A program made the position numbers and the translations under genes. From NCBI RefSeq assembly GCF_042682545.1, contig NZ_JBHUHQ010000009.1: a DNA stretch of 64,000 nucleotides. One strand, given 5' to 3'. The notes under the pieces are model-generated. The model did no database searches. It saw only the letters and a program-made list of their open reading frames with translations, and was not told the DNA's origin. Position 1 is the first letter of the stretch; the number at the start of each line of letters is the position of its first letter. The stretch comes from Ornithinibacillus salinisoli. GTDB taxonomy: Bacteria > Bacillota > Bacilli > Bacillales > Amphibacillaceae. This document shows, one piece after another, positions 33,748 to 41,924 of this stretch.

Positions 33748-35046
33748 TTGTCATCAACGGTTATTCTAGCAATATTGATCTTTTTGATCACTTTAGTTTT
33801 AGTTATTTGGCAGCCAAAAGGATTATCCATTGGATGGTCGGCATGTGGCGGAGCGATCCTAGCCTTACTTGTAGGTGTCGTAGGATTTCAGGATGTCATT
33901 GAGGTAACGGGAATTGTCTGGAATGCAACACTAGCATTTGTTGCAATTATCCTTATTTCATTAGTTTTAGATGAGATTGGCTTTTTCGAATGGGCATCCT
34001 TGCATATGGCAAGAGCTGCAAAAGGTAATGGAATAAAAATGTTTGTTTATGTAAGTATATTAGGTGCTATTGTAGCTGCTTTTTTTGCTAATGATGGTGC
34101 CGCACTAATACTTACACCAATCGTATTAGCGATGGTTCGGAACTTGAATTTTAAAGAAAAAATGGTTTTTCCTTTCATAATGGCAAGTGGATTTATCGCC
34201 GATACAACTTCTTTACCACTTGTCGTTAGTAACTTGGTAAACATCGTATCTGCAGACTTCTTTCAAATCGGGTTTGTAGAATATGCAACGCGAATGATTA
34301 TACCAAACTTATTTTCACTTGTTGCAACAATAGGTGTCTTATTAGTTTATTTTAGAAAAAGTATTCCAAGGAATTATGATCTATCCCAATTGAAGATACC
34401 TGTTGAAGCAATAAAAGATAAAAAGATGTTTCAATTATCATGGTACGTTCTGGGTGTGTTATTAGTCGGGTACTTTGTCAGTGAATTCATCAATCTTCCG
34501 GTTTCAATTGTAGCTGGTATTATTGCAATTTTCTTCTTGCTAATGGCTAGAAATAGTGCGGTAGTGAATACAACCGAGGTCATTAAAGGTGCTCCATGGG
34601 CAATCGTGTTTTTCTCTATTGGAATGTATGTTGTCGTATTCGGATTACGTAATGCAGGGTTAACCGATTTATTGGCTAGTTTGATTCAATTAGCAGCGGA
34701 AGAGGGATTGTTTGTCGCAACTATCTCGATGGGATTTATTGCAGCCATACTATCTTCTATTATGAATAATATGCCTACGGTAATGATTGATGCCATCGCG
34801 ATTGCTGAAACAGATACGACTGGTGTAATTCGAGAAGCTTTAATTTATGCCAACGTCATTGGCTCGGATTTAGGCCCGAAAATTACGCCGATTGGTTCCT
34901 TAGCAACTCTATTATGGCTCCATGTGTTATCTCAAAAAGGTGTGAAAATCTCTTGGGGAACATATTTTAAAACAGGAATTATTTTAACACTTCCGATCTT
35001 ATTTATTACATTATTAGGACTATATTTCACGTTAACAATACTTTAA
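33748..35046 (+). CDS. arsB: arsenite efflux pump ArsB
   Basis: 432 aa from TTG 33748, located 8 nt after GGAGG; the more upstream TTG (33733) lies on top of that SD. About 11-12 hydrophobic segments and the ArsB/ion-transporter blocks FVAIILISLVLDEIGFFEWA (about 71-90), FFANDGAALILTPI and IMASGFIADTTSLPLVVSNLVNI. It exports arsenite (and antimonite) across the membrane using the proton motive force. It acts with the downstream arsenate reductase. Confidence 0.93.
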   Translation: MSSTVILAILIFLITLVLVIWQPKGLSIGWSACGGAILALLVGVVGFQDVIEVTGIVWNATLAFVAIILISLVLDEIGFFEWASLHMARAAKGNGIKMFVYVSILGAIVAAFFANDGAALILTPIVLAMVRNLNFKEKMVFPFIMASGFIADTTSLPLVVSNLVNIVSADFFQIGFVEYATRMIIPNLFSLVATIGVLLVYFRKSIPRNYDLSQLKIPVEAIKDKKMFQLSWYVLGVLLVGYFVSEFINLPVSIVAGIIAIFFLLMARNSAVVNTTEVIKGAPWAIVFFSIGMYVVVFGLRNAGLTDLLASLIQLAAEEGLFVATISMGFIAAILSSIMNNMPTVMIDAIAIAETDTTGVIREALIYANVIGSDLGPKITPIGSLATLLWLHVLSQKGVKISWGTYFKTGIILTLPILFITLLGLYFTLTIL

Positions 35047-35061
35047 AAAGGAGAAAATCAC

Positions 35062-35481
35062 ATGACTAAAAAAACAATATATTTTTTATGCACAGGTAAC
35101 TCCTGCAGAAGCCAAATGGCAGAAGGATGGGCGAAAAAACATCTTGGAGACGATTGGGAAGTGAAAAGTGCAGGAATTGAAGCACATGGGTTAAACCCAA
35201 ATGCCGTGAAAGCAATGAAAGAAGTTGAAATTGATATATCGGATCAAACGTCTGACGTTATTGATCCAAATATCTTAAACAATGCAACATTAGCAGTTAC
35301 ACTTTGCGGTGATGCCGCGGATAAATGTCCGGTCACACCACCAAGTGTAAAGCGAGAGCACTGGGGATTTGATGATCCAGCAAAGGCAGAAGGTACAGAA
35401 GAAGAAAAATGGCAAGTATTCAGAAGTGTTCGTGATGAAATTGGTGAGCGTATAAAGCGCTTTGCGGAAACTGGTGAATAA
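35062..35481 (+). CDS. arsC: thioredoxin-coupled arsenate reductase ArsC
   Basis: 139 aa of the low-molecular-weight phosphatase-like ArsC type. All three redox cysteines are present: Cys10 in the P-loop CTGNSCRS, Cys82 and Cys89 in LCGDAADKCP. Reduces arsenate to arsenite for ArsB, with thioredoxin as electron donor. SD AAAGGAG precedes the ATG. Ends the operon before a strong terminator. Confidence 0.95.
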   Translation: MTKKTIYFLCTGNSCRSQMAEGWAKKHLGDDWEVKSAGIEAHGLNPNAVKAMKEVEIDISDQTSDVIDPNILNNATLAVTLCGDAADKCPVTPPSVKREHWGFDDPAKAEGTEEEKWQVFRSVRDEIGERIKRFAETGE

Positions 35482-35490
35482 TTAAAAAGA

Positions 35491-35525
35491 AGAGTATGGA
35501 ACAAAAAATGTTTCATACTCTTTTT
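35491..35525 (+). terminator. ars operon terminator
   Basis: AGAGTATGGAACA/TGTTTCATACTCT stem with one mismatch, loop AAAAA, tail TTTT. Confidence 0.82.
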
Positions 35526-35645
35526 ATATAATTTTTCCTTCCTTATTATGTCAACAACTATGTATGATGTGGAATGTAATAATCATTCTTATTATACAAT
35601 CATATTTAAGCAAACTTTGGGAAATATATACTTGAGGTGATTTGC

Positions 35646-36650
35646 ATGGATAAAGAGGAATTGAAGCTCACATCTGCTGAAATAGGGACGTTATGGGGAG
35701 AATATGTTACAGGGACAGCTATAAATATAGTGAATAAATATATGCTATCCACAATTGAAGATGAGAAAATTAAAATGTTGTTTGAAGAAGCTATTCAAAC
35801 ATTTGAATCCCAAAAAAGTCAAATTAAAATATTTATTGAAAATGAAGGATTTCCTGTTCCAATTGGATTTACGGAATCTGACCTAAATGAAGGGGCGAAA
35901 CGATTATTTTCAGATATTTTTTGTTTGCATTATTTACATATTATGACATTGCATGGGATGTTAGGTCATACAACATCCCTTAGTTCCTCGGTGAGGAAAG
36001 ATTTAAGGGATTTTTATGACGCTTGCGATAATAGTGCAAAGAAAATGTATCATCAAACGATTGAATTATTACTAGAAAAAGGACACTTCCAAAAAGATCC
36101 TTACTTTTATCCGAAAAACAATCCAGAGTTTATTTCCGGACAACAGTTTCTTGATGGCTACTTTGGAAATCAACGACCTTTAGCAGCAACGGAAATCATT
36201 AGTCTTTCTTTTAACATGAAAAAGAAAATAATGGAAAAGACACTTGCTATTGCTTTTAGCCAAGTTGCTCAATCAAAAGAGGTAAGAAAATTTTTAAAGT
36301 CGTTACAAAAAACATCCGATAATCAAATACAAACTTTAGGGGGAATATTACACCAAGATAATTTACCGGTACCTATGTCTTGGGAATCAGAAGTTACTAT
36401 ATCTCAGGAATCTCCCTTTTCGGATAAGTTAATGTTGTATCATATTGGCTTTTTACTTCAATCGTCACAAGCCTATCATGGAGCAGGACTTGCATCATCC
36501 ATGCGAACAGACCTTATCGTAACATACGAGCAAACCATTTTAAAAAACCTTATGGTGACGAAAGAATGGTTTAATCTTATGACAAAAAACAAATGGTTAG
36601 AACAACCACCACTTGCCCCTAATAGAAAAGATATTGCGAAGGACAAATAA
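35646..36650 (+). CDS. DUF3231 family protein
   Basis: 334 aa from ATG 35646, 6-7 nt after GAGGTGA; the upstream GTG at 35637 lies inside that SD. The protein has two homologous halves of about 160 residues, each beginning with a L(T/S)S-E(I)-type segment (LTSAEIGTLWGEYV; AATEIISLSFNMKKK), as in the DUF3231 duplication. It is predicted all-helical and soluble, ferritin-like in pattern. A paralogue lies at 37783-38802, on the other side of the mscS gene. Function unknown; a sporulation or stress link is often assumed but not shown here. Confidence 0.8.
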   Translation: MDKEELKLTSAEIGTLWGEYVTGTAINIVNKYMLSTIEDEKIKMLFEEAIQTFESQKSQIKIFIENEGFPVPIGFTESDLNEGAKRLFSDIFCLHYLHIMTLHGMLGHTTSLSSSVRKDLRDFYDACDNSAKKMYHQTIELLLEKGHFQKDPYFYPKNNPEFISGQQFLDGYFGNQRPLAATEIISLSFNMKKKIMEKTLAIAFSQVAQSKEVRKFLKSLQKTSDNQIQTLGGILHQDNLPVPMSWESEVTISQESPFSDKLMLYHIGFLLQSSQAYHGAGLASSMRTDLIVTYEQTILKNLMVTKEWFNLMTKNKWLEQPPLAPNRKDIAKDK

Positions 36651-36714
36651 ATTTCACTACGCACATTTTTCATCAATGGAATCCTTCTCATGAATCAATT
36701 TGAATGTAATTTAA

Positions 36715-36750
36715 AATGGGCTTGAACTTACTAGTTCGAGCTCATTTTTA
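36715..36750 (+). terminator. terminator
   Basis: AATGGGCTTGAAC/GTTCGAGCTCATT, with two wobble pairs, loop TTACTA, tail TTTT. Confidence 0.72.
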
Positions 36751-36914
36751 TTTCGTATGTATCTGTACAGTTAATCAGTATTGGCATAGTTTCTGAGTTT
36801 ATGAAATTTTTAAATAGGGTATCTAGTAGTATCCGAAAAATCACTTGATTGTATCGGATATTAGAATGCGCTAAAATAATATTGAAACTATAAAAAAGAT
36901 TTTGAGGTGAGTTG

Positions 36915-37742
36915 ATGGTAGATTGGATAGAACAAGTAAATTGGTCAGAGTAGATAGTCGAATGGGGAATTATTATTATAAAACTATTGGCTATTTTAAT
37001 AGTATATTTCATTGTGAAATCCATCGGTAGGAGGGCTATTAAAAAGGGTTTTGAAAGAACGAATGATTTATCAGCAGGACGTACGAAAACACTTCAGTCC
37101 ATAAGTGTGAATATATTTTCATACTTCCTATTATTTATTTTTCTTGGGATTGTATTTGAATTATTTAACTTTGATATTAAGGCATTATTAGCTGGGGCGG
37201 GTATTATCGGACTAGCGATTGGATTTGGAGCACAAGGTTTAGTAAATGATGTAGTAACAGGATTTTTTATTTTATTGGAAAAACAAATAGATGTGGAAGA
37301 TTATGTTACTGTTGCGGGAAATGATGGAATTATAGAAGAGATAGGTTTAAGAACAACGAAATTAAGAGGTTTTGATGGGACTCTTCATTATATCCCTAAT
37401 AGAGAAATTACAAGTGTAAGCAACCATTCCAGGGGAAATATGCGAGCACTTGTGGATATCGGGATTTCGTATGACGATAACATAGAACAAGCCATGGATG
37501 TCATTCAAAGTGTATGTGATCAGGTTGCAAGTCAGGAAGAAGATATTATGGAGGGGCCAGATGTTGTTGGAGTCCAAGCTTTAGGTTCATCTGATGTTGT
37601 AATACGGGTCATTGCTAAAACGAAAAATATGGAGCAATGGGCGGTTGAACGGAAACTTCGAAAAGCAATTAAGGAAGCGCTCGATCAAAATGGTATTGAA
37701 ATACCTTATCCACACCAAGTATATATAACAAAAAATAATTAG
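36915..37742 (+). pseudogene. MscS-family mechanosensitive channel interrupted by an amber codon
   Basis: ATG 36915 follows TTTGAGGTGA and starts MVDWIEQVNWSE, then an in-frame TAG at 36951-36953 (codon 13), after which the same frame continues to 37742 as a complete MscS body. That body has the first helix (IVEWGIIIIKLLAILIVYFIV), the pore helix AGAGIIGLAIGFGAQGLVNDVVTG (split at about residues 90-113), and the beta and C-terminal domains. Length 275 aa with the TAG counted, normal for YkuT-like channels. Re-initiation at TTG 36987 would lose part of the first helix. It is either a recent null allele, a rescued gene or a sequence error. Confidence 0.85.
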
Positions 37743-37749
37743 CGATAGA

Positions 37750-37779
37750 AAACCCCGCTTTCAACAGAAAGTGGGGTTT
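37750..37779. terminator. bidirectional terminator
   Basis: AAACCCCGCTTTC/GAAAGTGGGGTTT between the convergent mscS and DUF3231 genes, with A and T flanks on both sides. Confidence 0.82.
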
Positions 37780-37782
37780 GGT

Positions 37783-38802
37783 TTAGTTGTTATTTTTATT
37801 TCTAATTAATTTATTTCGATCTTTAATACCTGGTGGTTGTTCTAACCAATTGTGTTTAATCATAATATCTGCCCCAGATTTGGCAAGCTTTGCGACTTCA
37901 ACAGATAACCGTTCATAGTTAGTTGCTACATCCAGTCTTTGGCTAACGGAAGCAGCAGTTGCATAGTTCCCTATTCCAGAGGACATTAAGAGAGACATAT
38001 GGAACATGATTAATTTGTCAGAGAATGTTTGGGTAGTTGAACTACTCACACCAACATCAGGTAGTCTAGGAGCTTCAATTGTTTCCTTTAATAACGTATC
38101 GGTGAATAATTTAGTATGTTTCGTTGCTACTTCCTTTAATCGTAATAAATAATCTTGAACTTCTACAGATGGAGAGGTTTGAGCAAAGCCTAAACACAAT
38201 TTAATTCCGATTGAATTGGTAAGTGAATTGAAAAATAAATGAGTAATCTCTATGGAATTTAATGGACGCTTCTCGTTAAATGGGTTGAGTCCACTAAGAT
38301 ACTTCTTACTATCAACATAATCCGTTTCTTTAGGAACCTCAATGATTGGATGTCTAATATTGATTCCTTTTGATAGTATAACTTCCGTTGCTTTATTATA
38401 GAGCATTGATGTTTCCTTTATACAATCGGAAAAATAGTTGCGTATATCAGTCCTTGTACTCATACTGAGAAATCCACTTTGTGTTAGCATTCCAATTTTC
38501 GCCATGTGACTAACGTAAGTAATACAGAATATATCAGTGAAGAGCCAAGGTGCATTTTTGTTGACGTCCTCCTCGCTGAAACCGTTCGGTATAGCAAATT
38601 CCTCCTGATGAAAAATACGAGTCAGTTTCTCTATATGAGTAGATGCGCAATCGTAAGCAAATTGAATGATAGGCTTAAGTTCTGGGTCTTTAATATCTTT
38701 TAACATAAAACTTAAAATGCACTTAGACATGCTATCATTCATATAGGTAGTCCATAATGAACTTATTTCACTTGATGTTAGGTATATACTCTTTTCTTCC
38801 AT
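37783..38802 (-). CDS. DUF3231 family protein, second copy
   Basis: 339 aa with the same duplicated two-domain plan as the protein at 35646-36650 (IYLTSSEISSLWTTYMND at the start; later NSIEITHLFFNSLTNSIG). Both end in a related NWLEQPP/KWLEQPP segment, a shared C-terminal signature. The pair are clear paralogues in opposite orientations around mscS. Function unknown. SD AGGCTTTTGG region is weak; the ATG at 38802 gives the best match with the paralogue. Confidence 0.8.
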   Translation of the reverse strand: MEEKSIYLTSSEISSLWTTYMNDSMSKCILSFMLKDIKDPELKPIIQFAYDCASTHIEKLTRIFHQEEFAIPNGFSEEDVNKNAPWLFTDIFCITYVSHMAKIGMLTQSGFLSMSTRTDIRNYFSDCIKETSMLYNKATEVILSKGINIRHPIIEVPKETDYVDSKKYLSGLNPFNEKRPLNSIEITHLFFNSLTNSIGIKLCLGFAQTSPSVEVQDYLLRLKEVATKHTKLFTDTLLKETIEAPRLPDVGVSSSTTQTFSDKLIMFHMSLLMSSGIGNYATAASVSQRLDVATNYERLSVEVAKLAKSGADIMIKHNWLEQPPGIKDRNKLIRNKNNN

Positions 38803-38874
38803 CCAAAAGCCTCCATAGTTGACATAGTATAGAAGTTAGTATGAACAGAAATAATTATTTTATGTTATTAAAAC

Positions 38875-39390
38875 CTAAGCAGATAGCTTTTTAATATGTT
38901 CGAGTTTTGTGTTCTTCGTCAAACTTATATAAATCATGAGTATAATGCAAAAGAATAATGACATATGAAAGATGGTATGAAGTGTATTTGGGACAATACC
39001 ATGCATGACAGGGAGGAAAGCGTGTGTATCCCCAAACATTTGTGAGTATCTCTCAACTCGTTCTTCTGCTCCAATACCAAATAAATACGGTAACCACCAA
39101 TCCATAATAGCTCCTGCAAATATACAAGCAGGATGGATAATTAGCCATAGCTTGATCCATAAGGGGTGTTTTCTGCCAAAGTAAAAAAGTACAATCCCCA
39201 TTAATAATAGAATCTGTGTAACACCAATTAAGGTAGTAAGTAATAATTCATTTGTAGATTTATCAGCTTTTACCGCTTCCACATCATTTAATGTACCTAA
39301 TGGAACCCAATCATGCAGAAGTAGAAATAATAGTACGATACTGTAACAAAAAATTAATAATTTCTCGGACATTCGTATTTTTCGTTTCAT
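38875..39390 (-). CDS. four-helix membrane protein, 171 aa
   Basis: No family recognised. Hydrophobic segments at about 11-26, 48-68, 76-98 and 138-158. Charged residues in the loops (RKH, EERVERYSQ) and several His and Trp near membrane edges (HDWVP, HPACIFAGAIMDWW, HGIVPNTLHTIFH) are notable. The ATG is preceded by AAAGGAGAG, a strong SD. A small membrane protein is encoded just upstream on the same strand. Confidence 0.65.
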   Translation of the reverse strand: MKRKIRMSEKLLIFCYSIVLLFLLLHDWVPLGTLNDVEAVKADKSTNELLLTTLIGVTQILLLMGIVLFYFGRKHPLWIKLWLIIHPACIFAGAIMDWWLPYLFGIGAEERVERYSQMFGDTHAFLPVMHGIVPNTLHTIFHMSLFFCIILMIYISLTKNTKLEHIKKLSA

Positions 39391-39471
39391 AGGAACTCTC
39401 CTTTGTACGTAAAATAATCATTGTTTCTAACTGGATTTTTTTTTTACATGAATTTTAATAAAAATAGAAAA

Positions 39472-39636
39472 TTAATTTCTTTGCTTTTTATTCGTGAAAG
39501 CAGTCATATTTACAATGAATATTGGTAATAAGCTCCATAAGAAAAATCCCCATTGACTTGTGATTATAGATAAGGTTAGAAAGAAAAGTAACACAAATAA
39601 AGAGATTAATACGTTTGCTTTTTGATACCTACTCAA
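39472..39636 (-). CDS. small membrane protein, 54 aa, TTG start
   Basis: Short gene starting MSRYQKANVLISLF and ending AFTNKKQRN. TTG at 39636 lies 7 nt after AAGGAGG on the minus strand. Two hydrophobic stretches (about 8-26 and 28-44) are interrupted by SQWG, with positive ends (RYQK, KKQR). It lies upstream of the four-helix gene, with an 81-nt gap; co-transcription is possible. Function unknown. Confidence 0.6.
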   Translation of the reverse strand: MSRYQKANVLISLFVLLFFLTLSIITSQWGFFLWSLLPIFIVNMTAFTNKKQRN

Positions 39637-39795
39637 AACATTTCCTCCTTCACTACTTCTTCCTACAATTTTAACAAATCCATCATAAATATTCTGTAAA
39701 TTTTTATAAATATTTTCATGACATAAGCTGCTTGAATTTTATCTAAATGGATTTCTCCAAGAGGTTCGTACTAACGATAAGAAGGAGGAATTACA

Positions 39796-39858
39796 TTGGA
39801 GCAACTTACGTATAAACAATCATGGTTTGGCAATGTAAAGGGAGACATTCTTTATTGA
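39796..39858 (+). pseudogene. 5' stub of a SulP-type anion transporter gene
   Basis: A TTG start 7 nt after AAGGAGG opens a frame MEQLTYKQSWFGNVKGDIL that then reads Y-stop. The WFGNVKGDIL segment matches the start of bacillar SulP transporters, where it would continue into the first membrane helix. Here the sequence switches, after about 18 codons, into the UspA remnant in another frame. The gene is therefore a deletion stub. Confidence 0.6.
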
Positions 39859-40075
39859 AATAGAAAAAATGGCTGATGCAACTGGTATTCAGCATGAGAC
39901 TAAAATATTGCACGGAGATCCCGGACCGGAAATTGTTGCGTATGTAAATGATAACAACGTTGATATGGTTATCATTGGTAGCAGGGGATTGAATGTACTG
40001 CAGGAATTTGTATTAGGAAGTGTCAGCCATAAAGTTGCCAAGCGTGCGAATTGTGCGGTAATGATTGTGAAATAA
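39841..40075 (+). pseudogene. UspA universal stress protein, 5'-truncated
   Basis: From about 39845 the frame reads TFFIEIEKMADATGIQHETKI and continues to residue VMIVK at 40075. It contains the second half of a UspA domain with the ATP-binding G-2x-G-9x-G(S/T) loop IIGSRGLNVLQEFVLGSVSHKV. The first ~70 residues, including the N-terminal strand and the Walker-like Asp, are absent; the frame closes at 39836 upstream. It could start at ATG 39869 (68 aa) but has no SD there. SulP-Usp gene pairs are common, so one deletion probably removed most of both. Confidence 0.75.
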
Positions 40076-40133
40076 AGTTGGCGGCTAATAGAAAAAGGTG
40101 GAGTACCATACGAAACGAAATATATGAAGAAAA

Positions 40134-40158
40134 GTCCTTCATAATGAGAATGAAGGAC
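40134..40158. other. inverted repeat downstream of the Usp remnant
   Basis: GTCCTTCAT/ATGAAGGAC, 9 bp perfect with loop AATGAGA. No strong U-tract follows on the plus strand (AGGACACG); it may be a leftover terminator. The 250-nt gap to the next gene holds nothing else clear. Confidence 0.5.
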
Positions 40159-40325
40159 AGGACACGTTAGCAACATGCAACACAAAATGAATCACCATTC
40201 AATTAAAAAAGAGATTGTCATTTATCTGCATTTTAAATTTTGTATAAATTTCATACTACTTATACAACTTTTAGGGAATATTCGTTACAATAATAATTAC
40301 GAAATTAAAAATTGGGGGAATTAGG

Positions 40326-41048
40326 TTGACGAAAATTGCACTCATTTCAGACATTCATGGCAATCAAACGGCACTAGAAGCTGTATTAGAAGATATTCAC
40401 ACGCGCGGCATTGAACGTATCTTTTGTTTAGGAGATCTTGTTGGAAAAGGACCACGAGGATCGGAGTGTATTGAGCTTATACAAAAGCATTGTGAAAAAG
40501 TAATTCGTGGAAATTGGGATGTTTTTATCCGGGATGAAACGGATAATGAGTTTATTAATTGGTTTCAGGAACGATTATCAGAGGATGACAACGAATACCT
40601 TGCATCTCTTCCTTTTCATATTGATGTCGAGTTAAACGGTCAGCTGGTACGTTGTATTCACGCTTCGCCTAGAAGTGTCTTTGAGCGGATTGCACCAGAA
40701 TATCATCCGGAAGAAACGTGTTTGTCGATGTTTGAAAATAGTAAAGAAACAAGTTCAGGTGTTCGTAAGCCAGACATGGTTTTCTATGGAGACATCCATA
40801 CGACACTCTTAAAAACCTATGAAATTGGTACACTCTGTAATGTCGGGAGTGTAGGTAATTCACTAGATTTAACGTCGGCATCTTACGCTATTTTAGATGG
40901 ATCATATGCTACTAATTCCGTCCAATTTGTACGAGTGCCATATGATCGAGAAGCAGAGCTTAAGATGGCAAAGGAATTAGGATTGGCTGGTTATGAACAA
41001 TATTATGGTGAAATCATGTTTGCAAAATATCGGGGTGCTAAAAAATAG
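40326..41048 (+). CDS. metallophosphoesterase family protein
   Basis: 240 aa calcineurin-like enzyme. Metal ligands are readable: D and H in SDIHGNQTALE (about 8-18), D in GDLVGKGP (about 37-44), N and H-type GNW motif, HASPRSVFERI (about 115-125) and GDIHT (about 158-162). The start is TTG 40326 after GGGGGAATTAGG. It is followed 13 nt later by a methyltransferase gene with its own SD, so the two probably form an operon. Substrate unknown; relatives are nucleotide or protein phosphatases. Confidence 0.83.
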   Translation: MTKIALISDIHGNQTALEAVLEDIHTRGIERIFCLGDLVGKGPRGSECIELIQKHCEKVIRGNWDVFIRDETDNEFINWFQERLSEDDNEYLASLPFHIDVELNGQLVRCIHASPRSVFERIAPEYHPEETCLSMFENSKETSSGVRKPDMVFYGDIHTTLLKTYEIGTLCNVGSVGNSLDLTSASYAILDGSYATNSVQFVRVPYDREAELKMAKELGLAGYEQYYGEIMFAKYRGAKK

Positions 41049-41061
41049 GGGGATAAAATAT

Positions 41062-41815
41062 ATGGAAGCAGAAGCAATTTTAAAGATGAATAAAGATAGC
41101 TGGGAGAAATCAGCTGAACGATTTTTTGGCCGTACTGCCCTTCCAGAATATGGACCTCTAACACCAACGGAGAACCAATTACATCTCATTGGGGAAATAT
41201 CAAATAAAAAAGGTACTAGATATCGGCTGTGGAAGCGGACATTCCTTGCAATACATGGGGGAAAATGGCGCGGTTGAACTATGGGGGGTGGATTTAACGA
41301 CGAAACAAATTGAAACAGCCCGAGAGCTTCTAAAAAATCAACAGGCAGAAGTCACACTCATTGAGTCGGCAATGGAAGAAGATCCAGGTTTACCACAAGG
41401 TTATTTTGATATTGTCTATTCCATTTATGCCCTCGGATGGACTTTAGATTTAGAGCGCACATTATCACATATCTACAATTATTTAAAACCTGGTGGCACT
41501 TTTATTTTTAGTTGGGAACATCCAATACATGATCGGATAAATTTTGATGGGGAAGCATATGTATTCGGAAAATCCTATAATACGGAGGGTCCAGAGTTAA
41601 ACGAAGCCTGGAAAAATAATGTAGTTATTTCTCATCGAAAATTAAGCACATATATCAACACGTTAATTGAAACAGGGTTTACGATAGAAAGGGTAATTGA
41701 TGATGTGTCGCTTCCAGAAGGAAAAGTAGTGGAAGATTATTCGAAATGGTATTCGACGCAAAAAGCAACAGTGCTACCAGCAACGTTTATTATCAAAGCT
41801 ACGAAAAAGAATTAA
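41062..41815 (+). pseudogene. SAM-dependent methyltransferase with a +1 frameshift
   Basis: ATG 41062 follows AGGGGGATAA and opens MEAEAILKMNKDSWEKSAER up to HLIGEISNKKG; the continuation KVLDIGCGSGHSLQYMGENGA, the SAM-binding motif I, is in the next frame to 41815. The switch maps to the A6 run AATAAAAAAGGTA at about 41206-41212; removing one A restores NKKVLDIGCG. The remainder has a class I Rossmann body (VDLTTKQIETAREL, FDIVYSIYALGW, LKPGGTFIFSWEHP). It is either a phase-variable or inactivating homopolymer slip or a sequencing error. Full-length product would be about 250 aa. Confidence 0.85.
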
Positions 41816-41887
41816 TAGAAATCACGTATTTATTTTGCGTTTCTATATCAGATATGGGGAGCTAATAAATACATAGAAGAAGAAATT

Positions 41888-41913
41888 GGACTTAGGAATT
41901 ACTTCCTAAGTCC
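41888..41913. terminator. terminator-like hairpin after the anti-sigma gene
   Basis: GGACTTAGGAA/TTCCTAAGTCC, 11 bp perfect with loop TTAC, between convergent genes. A moderate T-rich stretch (AATTTCTTC) follows on the minus strand. Confidence 0.65.
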
Positions 41914-41924
41914 ATAATATGGCG

